Shown: positions 18,828-26,585 of the stretch, one piece after another | How positions within the stretch are numbered: the first letter of the stretch is position 1 | Layout: the number at the start of each line of letters is the position of its first letter | Source: Balneola sp. | Lineage (GTDB): Bacteria > Bacteroidota > Rhodothermia > Balneolales > Balneolaceae | DNA length: 64,000 nucleotides | Reading direction: 5' to 3' | Assembly (NCBI GenBank): GCA_002694685.1 | Contig: NZMW01000010.1 | Location: 124,001 to 188,000, forward strand | The notes under the pieces: generated by a model | Databases searched by the model: none | The model's input: the letters and a program-made list of their open reading frames with translations, nothing else | Told to the model about the DNA's origin: nothing | Made by a program: the position numbers and the translations under genes

Positions 18828-19247
18828 ATGAAAAATCTATTATTTCTCATAATATTTACAGTTGCTGCGGCAACACAAGTTAATGCTCAGACATACAAGG
18901 TTATCGTAAATAGCGCTAACTCTACTGAGAGCATTTCAAAAAAAGATCTGTCTGATATCTTCCTTAAAAAGCAAACAAGCTGGAAAGATGGTACTTCTGC
19001 TACACCCGTTGATTTAGGAACCCGCTCTACAACCCGTGCGGCATTTACTCTAGATGTACACGGCCAAAGTATTGGAGCTATCCGAAGTTACTGGCAGGAA
19101 GCTTCTTTCTCTGGATCTGCAACTCCTCCGTTGGAAAGAAAAAGTGATGCTGATGTGGTTGCTTTCGTTTCTGCCTATCCGGGAGCGGTTGGGTATGTTT
19201 CAGATGCTACTGATGTAAGCGGAGTTAAAGTTCTGACTGTTAAATAA
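18828..19247 (+). CDS. Small PstS-like periplasmic substrate-binding protein
   Basis: The 139-residue protein has a signal peptide (cleavage near VNAQ). Its blocks ISKKDLSDIFLKKQTSWKDG, LGTRSTTRAAF and VSAYPGAVGYVSD match the short PBP-like domain found in phosphate ABC substrate-binding proteins. It is about half the size of a full PstS, so it cannot form both lobes alone. No permease or ATPase genes follow, only a terminator. Confidence 0.78.
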   Translation: MKNLLFLIIFTVAAATQVNAQTYKVIVNSANSTESISKKDLSDIFLKKQTSWKDGTSATPVDLGTRSTTRAAFTLDVHGQSIGAIRSYWQEASFSGSATPPLERKSDADVVAFVSAYPGAVGYVSDATDVSGVKVLTVK

Positions 19248-19292
19248 GAACGTAATCAATGTTCTAAATCAGTCCAGTAATTACTGATTAAC

Positions 19293-19327
19293 AAAAAAGC
19301 CGGTTATGCATATAATCGGCTTTTTTT
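19293..19327. terminator. Bidirectional intrinsic terminator
   Basis: AAAAAAGCCG and CGGCTTTTTTT flank an inner TAT/ATA pairing, with A-run left and T-run right. It sits between the convergent PstS-like gene and the DUF2914 gene. Confidence 0.88.
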
Positions 19328-19340
19328 ATATCAACTCGTT

Positions 19341-20432
19341 TTAAAAAATCTGCTCTTTCAACCTATAGGGTTTAGCAGTTGAATCTATTTTTACCCTAAA
19401 GTCGATAATACCTAAAACCAAGCCTTCTTTGGTGATCACATCCACCTCCCATTCCCCTTCCATCATTTTATTCTTGTATGTATAACCACGAAAACCTTTA
19501 TCTCTTCCACCGGTAATTTCAAATCCTATTTCATCAATTACTTCCCACTCATTGGTATAAGGACTATGCCATTTCCAGCGGTGTAGAACATCCTTCTCAA
19601 ATTCAGAAGGAGCAAAAATTGAGGTGAAAATGTAAATATTATCTCCCGGTTTATACTCAAACTGATGTCGGTTATCAGTCCAAAATTTATACCATGGTTC
19701 ACGCTCATAAGTAACTAAATACTTGTTATCCTGTTTATCTATGCTGTGGGCAACAAGTCCTTCATCAAGCGCAAGAGGAACAGGCGGAATAAGGTTTAGA
19801 AAATAGAAGCTGTTGATCAACAAGTAGATCCCAAAAATTAACCCGGTAAGTTTCCCAAGGTGTACTTCTTTTTGGGTTGAAGGACTTTCGTTAAAGATAT
19901 AGACAATGAGGCCAAGCGTCGTGGCTAAGCTAATTCCTCCGGAAACCAAAAATATAAAGGAATTCATATGCTTAACGATAAGCGGAACAAAGAACGTGAA
20001 GAAGGTAAAGTTCACAAAGAAGTAGGCTCCAAACTGCAGGTACTTGTTGGATATTCTTTTCTTCAGCAGCTCATTCGCAAATAATAAAATCACCAGGATT
20101 ACAAAGAATGAAGCCGTTTTTGAAAAGGAAACACTTCGGGAGAAATAGATTACATACGCACTGCATAATCCTCCCAGAAAAAACTGAATAGCCAGCGGGA
20201 AATATGCCTCATACTTCTCAAGAAAAGTACCTTTCCATCGATCATCTTCTACGACATTGAAAAGATATAAACAGACGCTTAGGGAGGTAAGATAAGTGCA
20301 TAAAATAATGCGGTCATACAGGCGGTCGATCCGGCCCAGAGTAAGTGAGTCCCACACAAAACCAACCATAAAAAAGACCAACGGAAGATACCGCTGGTTT
20401 GCTCGTACAAAAGCCTTAAACCGGTTGAACAT
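19341..20432 (-). CDS. DUF2914-domain multispanning membrane protein
   Basis: The 363-residue protein has about seven hydrophobic helices in residues 12-225. A soluble C-terminal domain of about 120 residues follows, with conserved aromatics (EREPWYKFW, LHRWKWHSPYTNEW, GEWEVDVITKEGLVLG). That pattern is typical of DUF2914. The function is unknown. It is monocistronic. Confidence 0.78.
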   Translation of the reverse strand: MFNRFKAFVRANQRYLPLVFFMVGFVWDSLTLGRIDRLYDRIILCTYLTSLSVCLYLFNVVEDDRWKGTFLEKYEAYFPLAIQFFLGGLCSAYVIYFSRSVSFSKTASFFVILVILLFANELLKKRISNKYLQFGAYFFVNFTFFTFFVPLIVKHMNSFIFLVSGGISLATTLGLIVYIFNESPSTQKEVHLGKLTGLIFGIYLLINSFYFLNLIPPVPLALDEGLVAHSIDKQDNKYLVTYEREPWYKFWTDNRHQFEYKPGDNIYIFTSIFAPSEFEKDVLHRWKWHSPYTNEWEVIDEIGFEITGGRDKGFRGYTYKNKMMEGEWEVDVITKEGLVLGIIDFRVKIDSTAKPYRLKEQIF

Positions 20433-20508
20433 GAATTTAAATTAAGACTTCATTTAAAATTGAAGATCAAGATAGGACAGTGGGATCTTTTAATCAGGAA
20501 ATTGTTTT

Positions 20509-20736
20509 GGAACGCGGATGATGGGATTGAACGGGTGGTCTCTGATTGTTTTCTCTAATTATTAGAACCTGATTCTTAGGATGAAAAGATTACCGTGATT
20601 TTCTGAGAGCATTTAATCTTGGTAATCCCAAAAATCCGGTAAATCATGGTTCAAAAAAGATGAACTGGTTTATGCTTGGGTGACTTTAATGAAAGTCAGA
20701 AACTTCCTGAGCTAAAACTCTGAAGTCTTCATAGAT
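20509..20736. repeat. Direct repeat copy 1 flanking the toxin-antitoxin pair
   Basis: Starting at GGAACGCGGATGA, about 225 bases are closely similar to 21308-21547 in the same orientation. Shared blocks include CTCTAATTATTAGAAC, GATTCTTAGGATGAAA, AATCTTGGTAATCCCA and GTTCAAAAAAGATGAACTGG. It fills most of the 328 bp gap 20433-20760, which has no other feature. Confidence 0.85.
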
Positions 20737-20760
20737 CTAGAATATATTTTGTTCTCATTC

Positions 20761-21048
20761 TCATATTTTCTTTGGAATAATTCTCGCTTCGTGAATTACC
20801 GTTAAAACGAAAATTTCATCTTCTCTTAATTCATAAATTATTCGATAGGGATGTACAAAAACCTCTCTTATGAATTCCTTTTTGTATTCCGGTACTATTC
20901 GTCCTTGTAACGGTTGATCAGTAACATTTTCCGCTCTTTCAATAATTTCTAAAACAGTTGAATTGGCATAGAAAGGAGAATCCTGAGCTATATAATCAAA
21001 GATTTTATCTAACTGCTTTTCAGATTTTTGAGACCATATAATTTTCAT
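20761..21048 (-). CDS. RelE/ParE-family toxin
   Basis: The 95-residue protein has the RelE/ParE fold pattern: WSQKSEKQLDKIFDYIAQDS helix, GRIVPEYKKEFIREVFVHPY strands and RIIYELREDEIFVLTVIHEAR. ParE members poison gyrase and RelE members cut mRNA on the ribosome; the sequence alone does not decide which. It follows the antitoxin gene with no gap. Confidence 0.88.
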   Translation of the reverse strand: MKIIWSQKSEKQLDKIFDYIAQDSPFYANSTVLEIIERAENVTDQPLQGRIVPEYKKEFIREVFVHPYRIIYELREDEIFVLTVIHEARIIPKKI

Positions 21049-21243
21049 TTACCCCGAAAGCTTATCAGTGAACTTGTTTTTCAAATTCTCATGAGAAATG
21101 ACCCGGCCTTCTTCCACATCTTTTAATCCCTGTTCAATAGACTGGCGGACGTAAATTTTGTACATCACATCATTCCAGTTGGCATTTGCTGGGAGTTCAT
21201 CCAGCAGCTGGTTCATTTCCTTTTTCAATTCGGCTTTTTCCAT
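21049..21243 (-). CDS. Antitoxin of the RelE/ParE module (addiction-module component family)
   Basis: The 64-residue acidic, helical protein (KKEMNQLLDELPANANWNDV, then QSIEQGLKDVEEGRVISHE) matches short antitoxins that precede ParE-type toxins. It is the first gene of the pair. The pair sits between two copies of a direct repeat. Confidence 0.82.
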   Translation of the reverse strand: MEKAELKKEMNQLLDELPANANWNDVMYKIYVRQSIEQGLKDVEEGRVISHENLKNKFTDKLSG

Positions 21244-21307
21244 GGTTCTTCTCTTTTTAAAATCTCATTCATTATCGTAAGGAAGGGGCTAAAATGCAAT
21301 TTATGAT

Positions 21308-21547
21308 GGAACGCGGATGAGGCGGGTAGTCTATGGTTATTATCTCTAATTATTAGAACGATGATTCTTAGGATGAAAGGATTAGCATGATTTTATGAGA
21401 TCATTTAATCTTGGTAATCCCACAAATCCGGTAAATCATGGTTCAAAAAAGATGAACTGGTTTATGCTTGGGTTGCTTTAATGAAAGTCAGAGAATTCAT
21501 AGGCTAAAAATTTGATGTCACCGCTTCGCTGAAGTCTTCAGAGATCT
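21308..21547. repeat. Direct repeat copy 2 flanking the toxin-antitoxin pair
   Basis: This is the second copy of the repeat at 20509-20736, same orientation, with small indels. An extra block near its 3' end (ACCGCTTCGCTGAAG) is absent from copy 1. It fills most of the 349 bp gap 21244-21592, which otherwise holds only the promoter side of the antitoxin gene. Confidence 0.85.
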
Positions 21548-21592
21548 TGGTCATATGTTAGTGATCCTTAAAAACAAAGACGAAGAAAATTA

Positions 21593-22378
21593 TTACAGAT
21601 GTGTACTTTCCGGAGAAATAATTTGTTCTATTTCCTTTCTCTTTTTTTCTAAATGATGAAAATATTTATTGAAATCTATATCTGAATACTTTTCAAAAAT
21701 TTCTCCTAAAGCACCTATTAAAAAATTATTCACCATATTGATATGAGGATCATACATTTCAATTCCTCCTTTTGGAATAGTGTGAAACAAGATTTCTTCA
21801 CCTTTTTGCGCGATATGTCTTTCCCAAACAATATTTAAATCATTGTGTATTTCAGGTGATGTTAGCCAATAAACACTCTCGTATAAATCCTCAAGTCCAG
21901 CTTTGATAAATCTTGCTTTCAAATCTGTAATATCATACTCAGAGAATTTTTCTAAAATTTTTTCTATGCTCTTTAGTTCATTTTTAAGCTTTTTTTGAGC
22001 TGTAGAAAAATTATCCGGTAAATTTTCTATATCTGGGTGAAATGGATTACCTCTATTTTTGTACCAAGATTCTGCTCTTCTTTTGCTATTTCGTAATGAA
22101 ATTTTTCTTAAAACATAATAATAGTCACTATCCTTAGTAAGATTTAGAATATCTATTATTGTTTCTAGAGCAGATCTGCAAATTAATGGTATTGAAATAA
22201 ATCTCTTATTTCTTACGAGAATAGCTATCGTTTTAGAGTATTCAATTAATGAAAGATAATAGGCAATTATAGTAGCTTCCTCACTTCTATCCCTTGTTTT
22301 TATATGCTCCTTAAGAAGATTTTCACAATCTGTTGATAAATCATAAATAAGCGTGCCTATCTTTTTTTCTCTCTCCAT
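21593..22378 (-). CDS. Helical protein of unknown function, DUF5677-like
   Basis: The 261-residue protein is almost all helical, with no signal or membrane segment. The central block PLICRSALETIIDILNLTKD and the later SPEIHNDLNIVWERHI recall DUF5677 and HEPN-like proteins that turn up singly in accessory DNA. The gene looks more A+T-rich than its neighbours and lies just beyond the repeat-flanked toxin-antitoxin island, so it may have arrived with it. Assignment is tentative. Confidence 0.6.
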   Translation of the reverse strand: MEREKKIGTLIYDLSTDCENLLKEHIKTRDRSEEATIIAYYLSLIEYSKTIAILVRNKRFISIPLICRSALETIIDILNLTKDSDYYYVLRKISLRNSKRRAESWYKNRGNPFHPDIENLPDNFSTAQKKLKNELKSIEKILEKFSEYDITDLKARFIKAGLEDLYESVYWLTSPEIHNDLNIVWERHIAQKGEEILFHTIPKGGIEMYDPHINMVNNFLIGALGEIFEKYSDIDFNKYFHHLEKKRKEIEQIISPESTHL

Positions 22379-22396
22379 TCTATAAATAGAATATAG

Positions 22397-23404
22397 TTAA
22401 GCTACTTTTCCAACTACAAAAACCTCTTCCCTTAATTCTTCTGCTTTTTTCGTTACGGCATCCACTTCACTTTCAGAAACAACGGCTATCAACCCAATGC
22501 CTAAGTTGAAGGTTGCTTGCATATCATCTTCAGGTACATTACCAATTTCCTGGATGAGATTATAAACGGGTGGGCGTTTCCAACCATCCCAGATGATATC
22601 GAGTTTAAGTCCTTCGGGAAGAATTCGCTTCGTGTTCCCCACAATTCCACCGCCGGTTATGTGGGAAAATCCGTTTACTCCATCCAGATCTTTTAATTCT
22701 GTAATCAAGGATAAGTATGAACGATGAACTTTAAGGAGTTCATCCCCAACCGTACTTCCAAGCTCTTCCACATAGTTTTCTACATTGTGTTTACTGAAAA
22801 GCACTTTCCTTGCCAGTGAATATCCGTTGGTATGCAAACCCGAACTTTTGAATCCTAAAAGCATATCACCCTTTTGGATATCAGATCCGTTGATCACTTT
22901 ATCTTCATCAACAATTCCTACAATGGTTCCTGCCAGGTCAAATTCACCGGCATCATAAATATCCGGCATTTCGGCAGTTTCACCACCAATAAGAGCCACT
23001 CCATTTTCTTTACAGGCCTTGGCAAATCCTTTTACTACATCTACCCCTACATGCTGCTCCAGCTTTCCGGTTGAAAAATAATCGAGGAAGAACAGCGGCT
23101 TGGCTCCACATACAGCAATATCATTTACACAATGGTTTACCAGATCCTGTCCCACCGTGTTATATCGGCCTACCTTAAAAGCTACAATTAACTTTGTACC
23201 AACGCCGTCAACAGAGCTGACAAAAACAGGCTTTTTAAAACCACTTAAATCCGGACTGAAAAATCCTCCAAAGCCACCAATATTGGATAAAACTTCGGGT
23301 CCATGAGTGTCTTTAACCACACCTTTGATGGACTCTACCATTTCTTCTCCGGCTTTGATATCTACACCGGAATCTTTGTACGTAAATTGTTTCTTATCTG
23401 ACAT
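22397..23404 (-). CDS. purM: Phosphoribosylformylglycinamidine cyclo-ligase (AIR synthetase)
   Basis: PurM closes the imidazole ring of aminoimidazole ribotide from FGAM and ATP. The 335 residues match the family. Diagnostic blocks are FTYKDSGVDIKAGEEMVESI, SSVDGVGTKLIVAF, GGETAEMPDIY, GLHTNGYSLAR and HITGGGIVGNTKRILP. Other purine genes (purS, purQ) are at 61-63 kb. Confidence 0.97.
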   Translation of the reverse strand: MSDKKQFTYKDSGVDIKAGEEMVESIKGVVKDTHGPEVLSNIGGFGGFFSPDLSGFKKPVFVSSVDGVGTKLIVAFKVGRYNTVGQDLVNHCVNDIAVCGAKPLFFLDYFSTGKLEQHVGVDVVKGFAKACKENGVALIGGETAEMPDIYDAGEFDLAGTIVGIVDEDKVINGSDIQKGDMLLGFKSSGLHTNGYSLARKVLFSKHNVENYVEELGSTVGDELLKVHRSYLSLITELKDLDGVNGFSHITGGGIVGNTKRILPEGLKLDIIWDGWKRPPVYNLIQEIGNVPEDDMQATFNLGIGLIAVVSESEVDAVTKKAEELREEVFVVGKVA

Positions 23405-23410
23405 TGGTTA

Positions 23411-23935
23411 CTAAGATTTTTCTTCTTGGGTTACGAGACGAATATGTGCTAAATGATGATTGGAGTGCCATGCATACAAAGCAGCTGAATGAGCCAGTGT
23501 AAATGTTATACCTGATTCAGGATTAATATAAGTTCGCTTCCACTGGTCATCATCTAAACTTTGATATATACGAACGAGCATCTCATGGGTGTTTTCAAGC
23601 ATATCAAGAGTGAGTTCTAAAGGAAGTTCAAACTCGAAATCTACCTCTACCCAGCCATTTTGGTTATAAGGACGAATAGTTGGAGTATCTTCCGTTAAAG
23701 CGGTTTTGATTCTTACAATAGCATTCAGATGACAATCCAATAAATGAGTGATTACCTCACGAACCGTCCATCCATTTTCTCTGTATGGGATCAGTAAAAC
23801 ATCATCAGAAGATCCATCGATTTCATTTCTGATACGCTCTGGGAGTAGAGCGATATCATCCAGCCATTGTTCAAGATCTTCCTGAGTATAATCTTCAGAG
23901 AAAGAAAGTTTACCTATGGGAAATTGTTTATTCAT
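23411..23935 (-). CDS. DinB/YfiT-family metal-dependent protein
   Basis: The 174-residue protein has the four-helix DinB_2 pattern with metal ligands in VREVITHLLDCHLNA and LYAWHSNHHLAHIRL, as in YfiT/BstA-type proteins. Relatives are thiol-S-transferases or metal-dependent hydrolases; no bacillithiol genes are visible here. It lies 6 bases upstream of purM and marks the left border of the proposed origin. Confidence 0.85.
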   Translation of the reverse strand: MNKQFPIGKLSFSEDYTQEDLEQWLDDIALLPERIRNEIDGSSDDVLLIPYRENGWTVREVITHLLDCHLNAIVRIKTALTEDTPTIRPYNQNGWVEVDFEFELPLELTLDMLENTHEMLVRIYQSLDDDQWKRTYINPESGITFTLAHSAALYAWHSNHHLAHIRLVTQEEKS

Positions 23936-24376
23936 GGATGGCTCTTATTTGAGTAAAATCACATCTGAAATATAGAATCTTTACAAGAGTGTTTTGGAAT
24001 CTTTTTCCCATTCTTTTCCACACCAGAATACAATAAGTATGGGATTTATATAATTTGTAGTAGTAGTAGAGACTGTGGATAAGTTGATAACTTTTTTATC
24101 CTTTATTTTACCAGCGCCCTTAAAAACATGTGGATAGTTTTGTGGGTAACTCGCTCATAAAAATCAGTACTTTAAAAGAGTTGATAAAATGTTATTCACA
24201 ATCCCATATGTTTTATACATAAATATTGCATTATATCCATCAACACTAAAAGTTATTCTTTTTGAATGTTGATTATCCGGTTTGAATGTGGAAACTTGTT
24301 TACAACTTTGGTGCTTTTGAGTTATCCAATGTTTAGAAGTGAGTAATCCACATAGTAATCCACACTGATACCCCCC
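23936..24376. other. oriC: Proposed chromosomal replication origin (oriC)
   Basis: This 441 bp AT-rich gap between divergent genes has no open gene. DnaA boxes with at most one mismatch to TTATNCACA are at 24014-24022 (plus), 24074-24082 (minus, perfect), 24129-24137 and 24141-24149 (minus), 24192-24200 (plus, TTATTCACA, perfect), 24344-24352 and 24356-24364 (plus). Weaker ones lie near 24322. An unwinding core is at 24030-24082. Gene orientation leans away from it and parS sites lie 20 kb off. dnaA is not adjacent, which is common in this group. Confidence 0.82.
24030..24082 (-). promoter_or_regulatory. Origin unwinding core: DnaA box, DnaA-trio, AT-rich element
   Basis: Reading the minus strand: TTATCCACA (24082-24074), spacer GTCT, CTACTACTACTA (24069-24058), then AAATTATATAAAT and further AT-rich DNA to about 24030. 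This is the box / spacer / trio / AT-rich order described for bacterial basal unwinding systems, where DnaA extends from the box along the trios onto single strand. Confidence 0.78.
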
Positions 24377-24817
24377 ATGAAAGCAGTTATACAGCGCGTA
24401 AAATCTTCATCCGTAATGGTAGATAATGAAATAACCGGAGCTATTGAGCACGGATTATTAGTATTACTGGGAATTCATGAAGACGATACAGACCAGCAAC
24501 TGGAATGGATCTGCAATAAGATTTCCAAGCTACGCATTTTTGAGGATGAAGAAGGTAAAATGAATAACTCGGTGCAGGATGTAGGCGGCGGTATTTTAAT
24601 AGTATCTCAATTCACACTTTATGCTAATTCTGATAAAGGAACACGCCCAAGTTTTATAGAAGCAGCCCGGCCTGAAAAAGCTGAACCTATGTATAATGAT
24701 ATGATTGAATGGTTTAAAACCAATACAGATCTGAATATACAAACGGGAGAATTTGGGGCTATGATGAGCGTAAAGCTGGAAAATGACGGCCCGGTAACAA
24801 TTATACTGGAGAAGTAA
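24377..24817 (+). CDS. dtd: D-aminoacyl-tRNA deacylase
   Basis: Dtd hydrolyses D-amino acids from mischarged tRNA. The 146-residue protein has family blocks MKAVIQRVKSSSVMVD, GLLVLLGIHEDDT, the active-site SQFTLYANSDKGTRPSF, and the GxxGAMMSV-type C-terminal motif (FGAMMSVKLENDGPVT). It borders the proposed origin and leads a three-gene operon; the next gene starts directly after its stop. Confidence 0.97.
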   Translation: MKAVIQRVKSSSVMVDNEITGAIEHGLLVLLGIHEDDTDQQLEWICNKISKLRIFEDEEGKMNNSVQDVGGGILIVSQFTLYANSDKGTRPSFIEAARPEKAEPMYNDMIEWFKTNTDLNIQTGEFGAMMSVKLENDGPVTIILEK

Positions 24818-25705
24818 ATGGCGGTAATATTTATTTTTATTGATGGTGTGGGACTTGGTGAAGATGCAGATCTTAATCCTTTCTCAGTCAACCGGTATAA
24901 GTCGTTTGAAACACTAACTGGCGGACTCTTTAATAATAGAGCCGAAATAATTTCAGAAGAAGGGCACCTTTATAAACCAATTGATGCCAATTTAGAAGTA
25001 GAAGGATTACCACAAAGCGGTACGGGTCAGACAGCTCTATTTACAGGAAGAAATGCCGCTAAAGAAATAGGAAAGCATTTTGGACCTTTCCCCCATTCGG
25101 GCATTAAACCTTTTTTAAAGAAAGAGAGTGTATTTCATGGAGTGAAGGAAAGAGGAAAGAAGCCCTACTTTATGAATGCTTATCCGCCCATCTTTTTTGA
25201 ACATGCCAAAAGGCGAAATCGATGGAGCTGTACAACCTTGATGACAAAAAGTGCCGGGGTAAAATTAAATTCAACGGATGATGTACTAAACGAATCAGCT
25301 TTAACAGCTGAAATAGTGCAAAATGCTTGGCGGGAAAAGCTGAACATCAATATCCCAAAAATAACACCAACCGATGCGGCAAACCGACTATTAAATGTAG
25401 TTCCGGATTATGACCTGGTACTCTATGAATATTATCTCACCGATAAAGCCGGGCACAATCAGAATCAGGAAGATGCCGAGCGAGTGTTAAAGCCCTTGGA
25501 TGAATTTCTGTTACAGATCATCAAAAAAAAGAGAAGTTCTGATACCTTAGTGATTACGAGTGATCATGGAAATCTGGAAGATCTTTCAACAAAAACGCAT
25601 ACCCGAAATAAAGTGCCTCTGTTTGTATTAGGTGATAATAGTAAGGAGTTCGTTGGGGTAAAAAGCTTGACGGATATAAAAGAAAATATGTTGAAGGTAT
25701 TATGA
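24818..25705 (+). CDS. Alkaline-phosphatase-superfamily metalloenzyme, phosphomutase-like
   Basis: The 295-residue protein resembles cofactor-independent phosphoglycerate mutase and related metalloenzymes. FIFIDGVGLGED supplies the first metal Asp, QSGTGQTALFTG the nucleophile region, and TSDHGNLED the C-terminal Asp-His ligands, with a further His in KTHTRNKVPLFV. It is much shorter than iPGM (about 510) and lacks the inserted phosphatase domain, so it is not that enzyme. The substrate is unknown. It overlaps the next start by 4 bases. Confidence 0.8.
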   Translation: MAVIFIFIDGVGLGEDADLNPFSVNRYKSFETLTGGLFNNRAEIISEEGHLYKPIDANLEVEGLPQSGTGQTALFTGRNAAKEIGKHFGPFPHSGIKPFLKKESVFHGVKERGKKPYFMNAYPPIFFEHAKRRNRWSCTTLMTKSAGVKLNSTDDVLNESALTAEIVQNAWREKLNINIPKITPTDAANRLLNVVPDYDLVLYEYYLTDKAGHNQNQEDAERVLKPLDEFLLQIIKKKRSSDTLVITSDHGNLEDLSTKTHTRNKVPLFVLGDNSKEFVGVKSLTDIKENMLKVL

Positions 25706-26580
25706 AACCAAAAGTACACTTAGTATTAGGCAGTGGCGGAGCAAGAGGAATTGCTCACATTGCGGTAATCGAAGAGCTGGAAAAACAGGGCTACGAAATC
25801 GTTGAAGTTATTGGTTGTTCGATGGGCGCCGTTGTAGGAGGAATTTATGCTGCGGGTCATTTAGAAGAATATAAAACCTGGCTAACCAGCCTATCGCGCA
25901 GAGATGTTTTTGACCTGCTGGATTTCACCTTTACTAAACAAGGATTTGTGAAAGGTGAAAAGCTTTTTGCAAAACATCTTGAAGTTGTAGGGAAACAAAA
26001 TATTGAGGACTTCCCCATCCCATTCACCGCTGTTGCAACCGATATGAAGCATAATGAAGAAGTTCATTTCAAGTCGGGAGACTTATATAAAGCACTTCGT
26101 GCTTCGGTTTCTATTCCCGGGTTTTTTGTGCCTGTGGTAGATCATGGCCGGGTGCTGGTTGATGGAGGTGTTTTAAATCCTCTTCCCATAAACTTAGTAG
26201 ATAAAGAAGAGGATGAGATTATTGTAGCGGTCAACCTCAACGGGAGGTATGATCCTAAGTATGATAAAAAACCGGAACCGGATCGCATCGATGAAATGAA
26301 AAAGTGGTTTCATGATCTGCTTCCGGAATCAATGAAAGATAATCGAAAGGTTGAAGTAGATCCGGAAGAAGACTCATTCTCTTTAATCGAATTGATGGAT
26401 AGCACATTCAGTTTTACCCAAGATCGCTTGACCAGGCTGATGATTGAAGTTTACAAACCCGATTACCTTATTGAAATCCCAAGAAACAGCTCGGGCATTT
26501 TTGACTTTGACCAGGCTAAAAAAATATTGGAAGTGGGAAGAAAATCCTATCACGAGGTGATTGACTCCCCTGCCGACTAA
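25702..26580 (+). CDS. Patatin-like phospholipase (RssA-type)
   Basis: The 292-residue protein has the oxyanion loop GSGGARG (10-16), nucleophile elbow GCSMG with Ser40, and DGG with Asp154, the Ser-Asp dyad of patatin-like lipases. No signal peptide is present, so it acts in the cytoplasm or at the inner membrane. It is the last gene of the dtd operon and converges closely on the esterase gene. Confidence 0.9.
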   Translation: MKPKVHLVLGSGGARGIAHIAVIEELEKQGYEIVEVIGCSMGAVVGGIYAAGHLEEYKTWLTSLSRRDVFDLLDFTFTKQGFVKGEKLFAKHLEVVGKQNIEDFPIPFTAVATDMKHNEEVHFKSGDLYKALRASVSIPGFFVPVVDHGRVLVDGGVLNPLPINLVDKEEDEIIVAVNLNGRYDPKYDKKPEPDRIDEMKKWFHDLLPESMKDNRKVEVDPEEDSFSLIELMDSTFSFTQDRLTRLMIEVYKPDYLIEIPRNSSGIFDFDQAKKILEVGRKSYHEVIDSPAD

Positions 26581-26585
26581 AGTGC

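Noticed and set aside
20433-21592. Insertion sequence around the toxin-antitoxin pair
   Set aside because: The repeats are direct rather than terminal inverted, no transposase is encoded and no short target duplication is seen.
24818-25705. Annotation as cofactor-independent phosphoglycerate mutase
   Set aside because: The protein is about 215 residues shorter than iPGM and lacks its inserted domain, although the metal motifs are shared.
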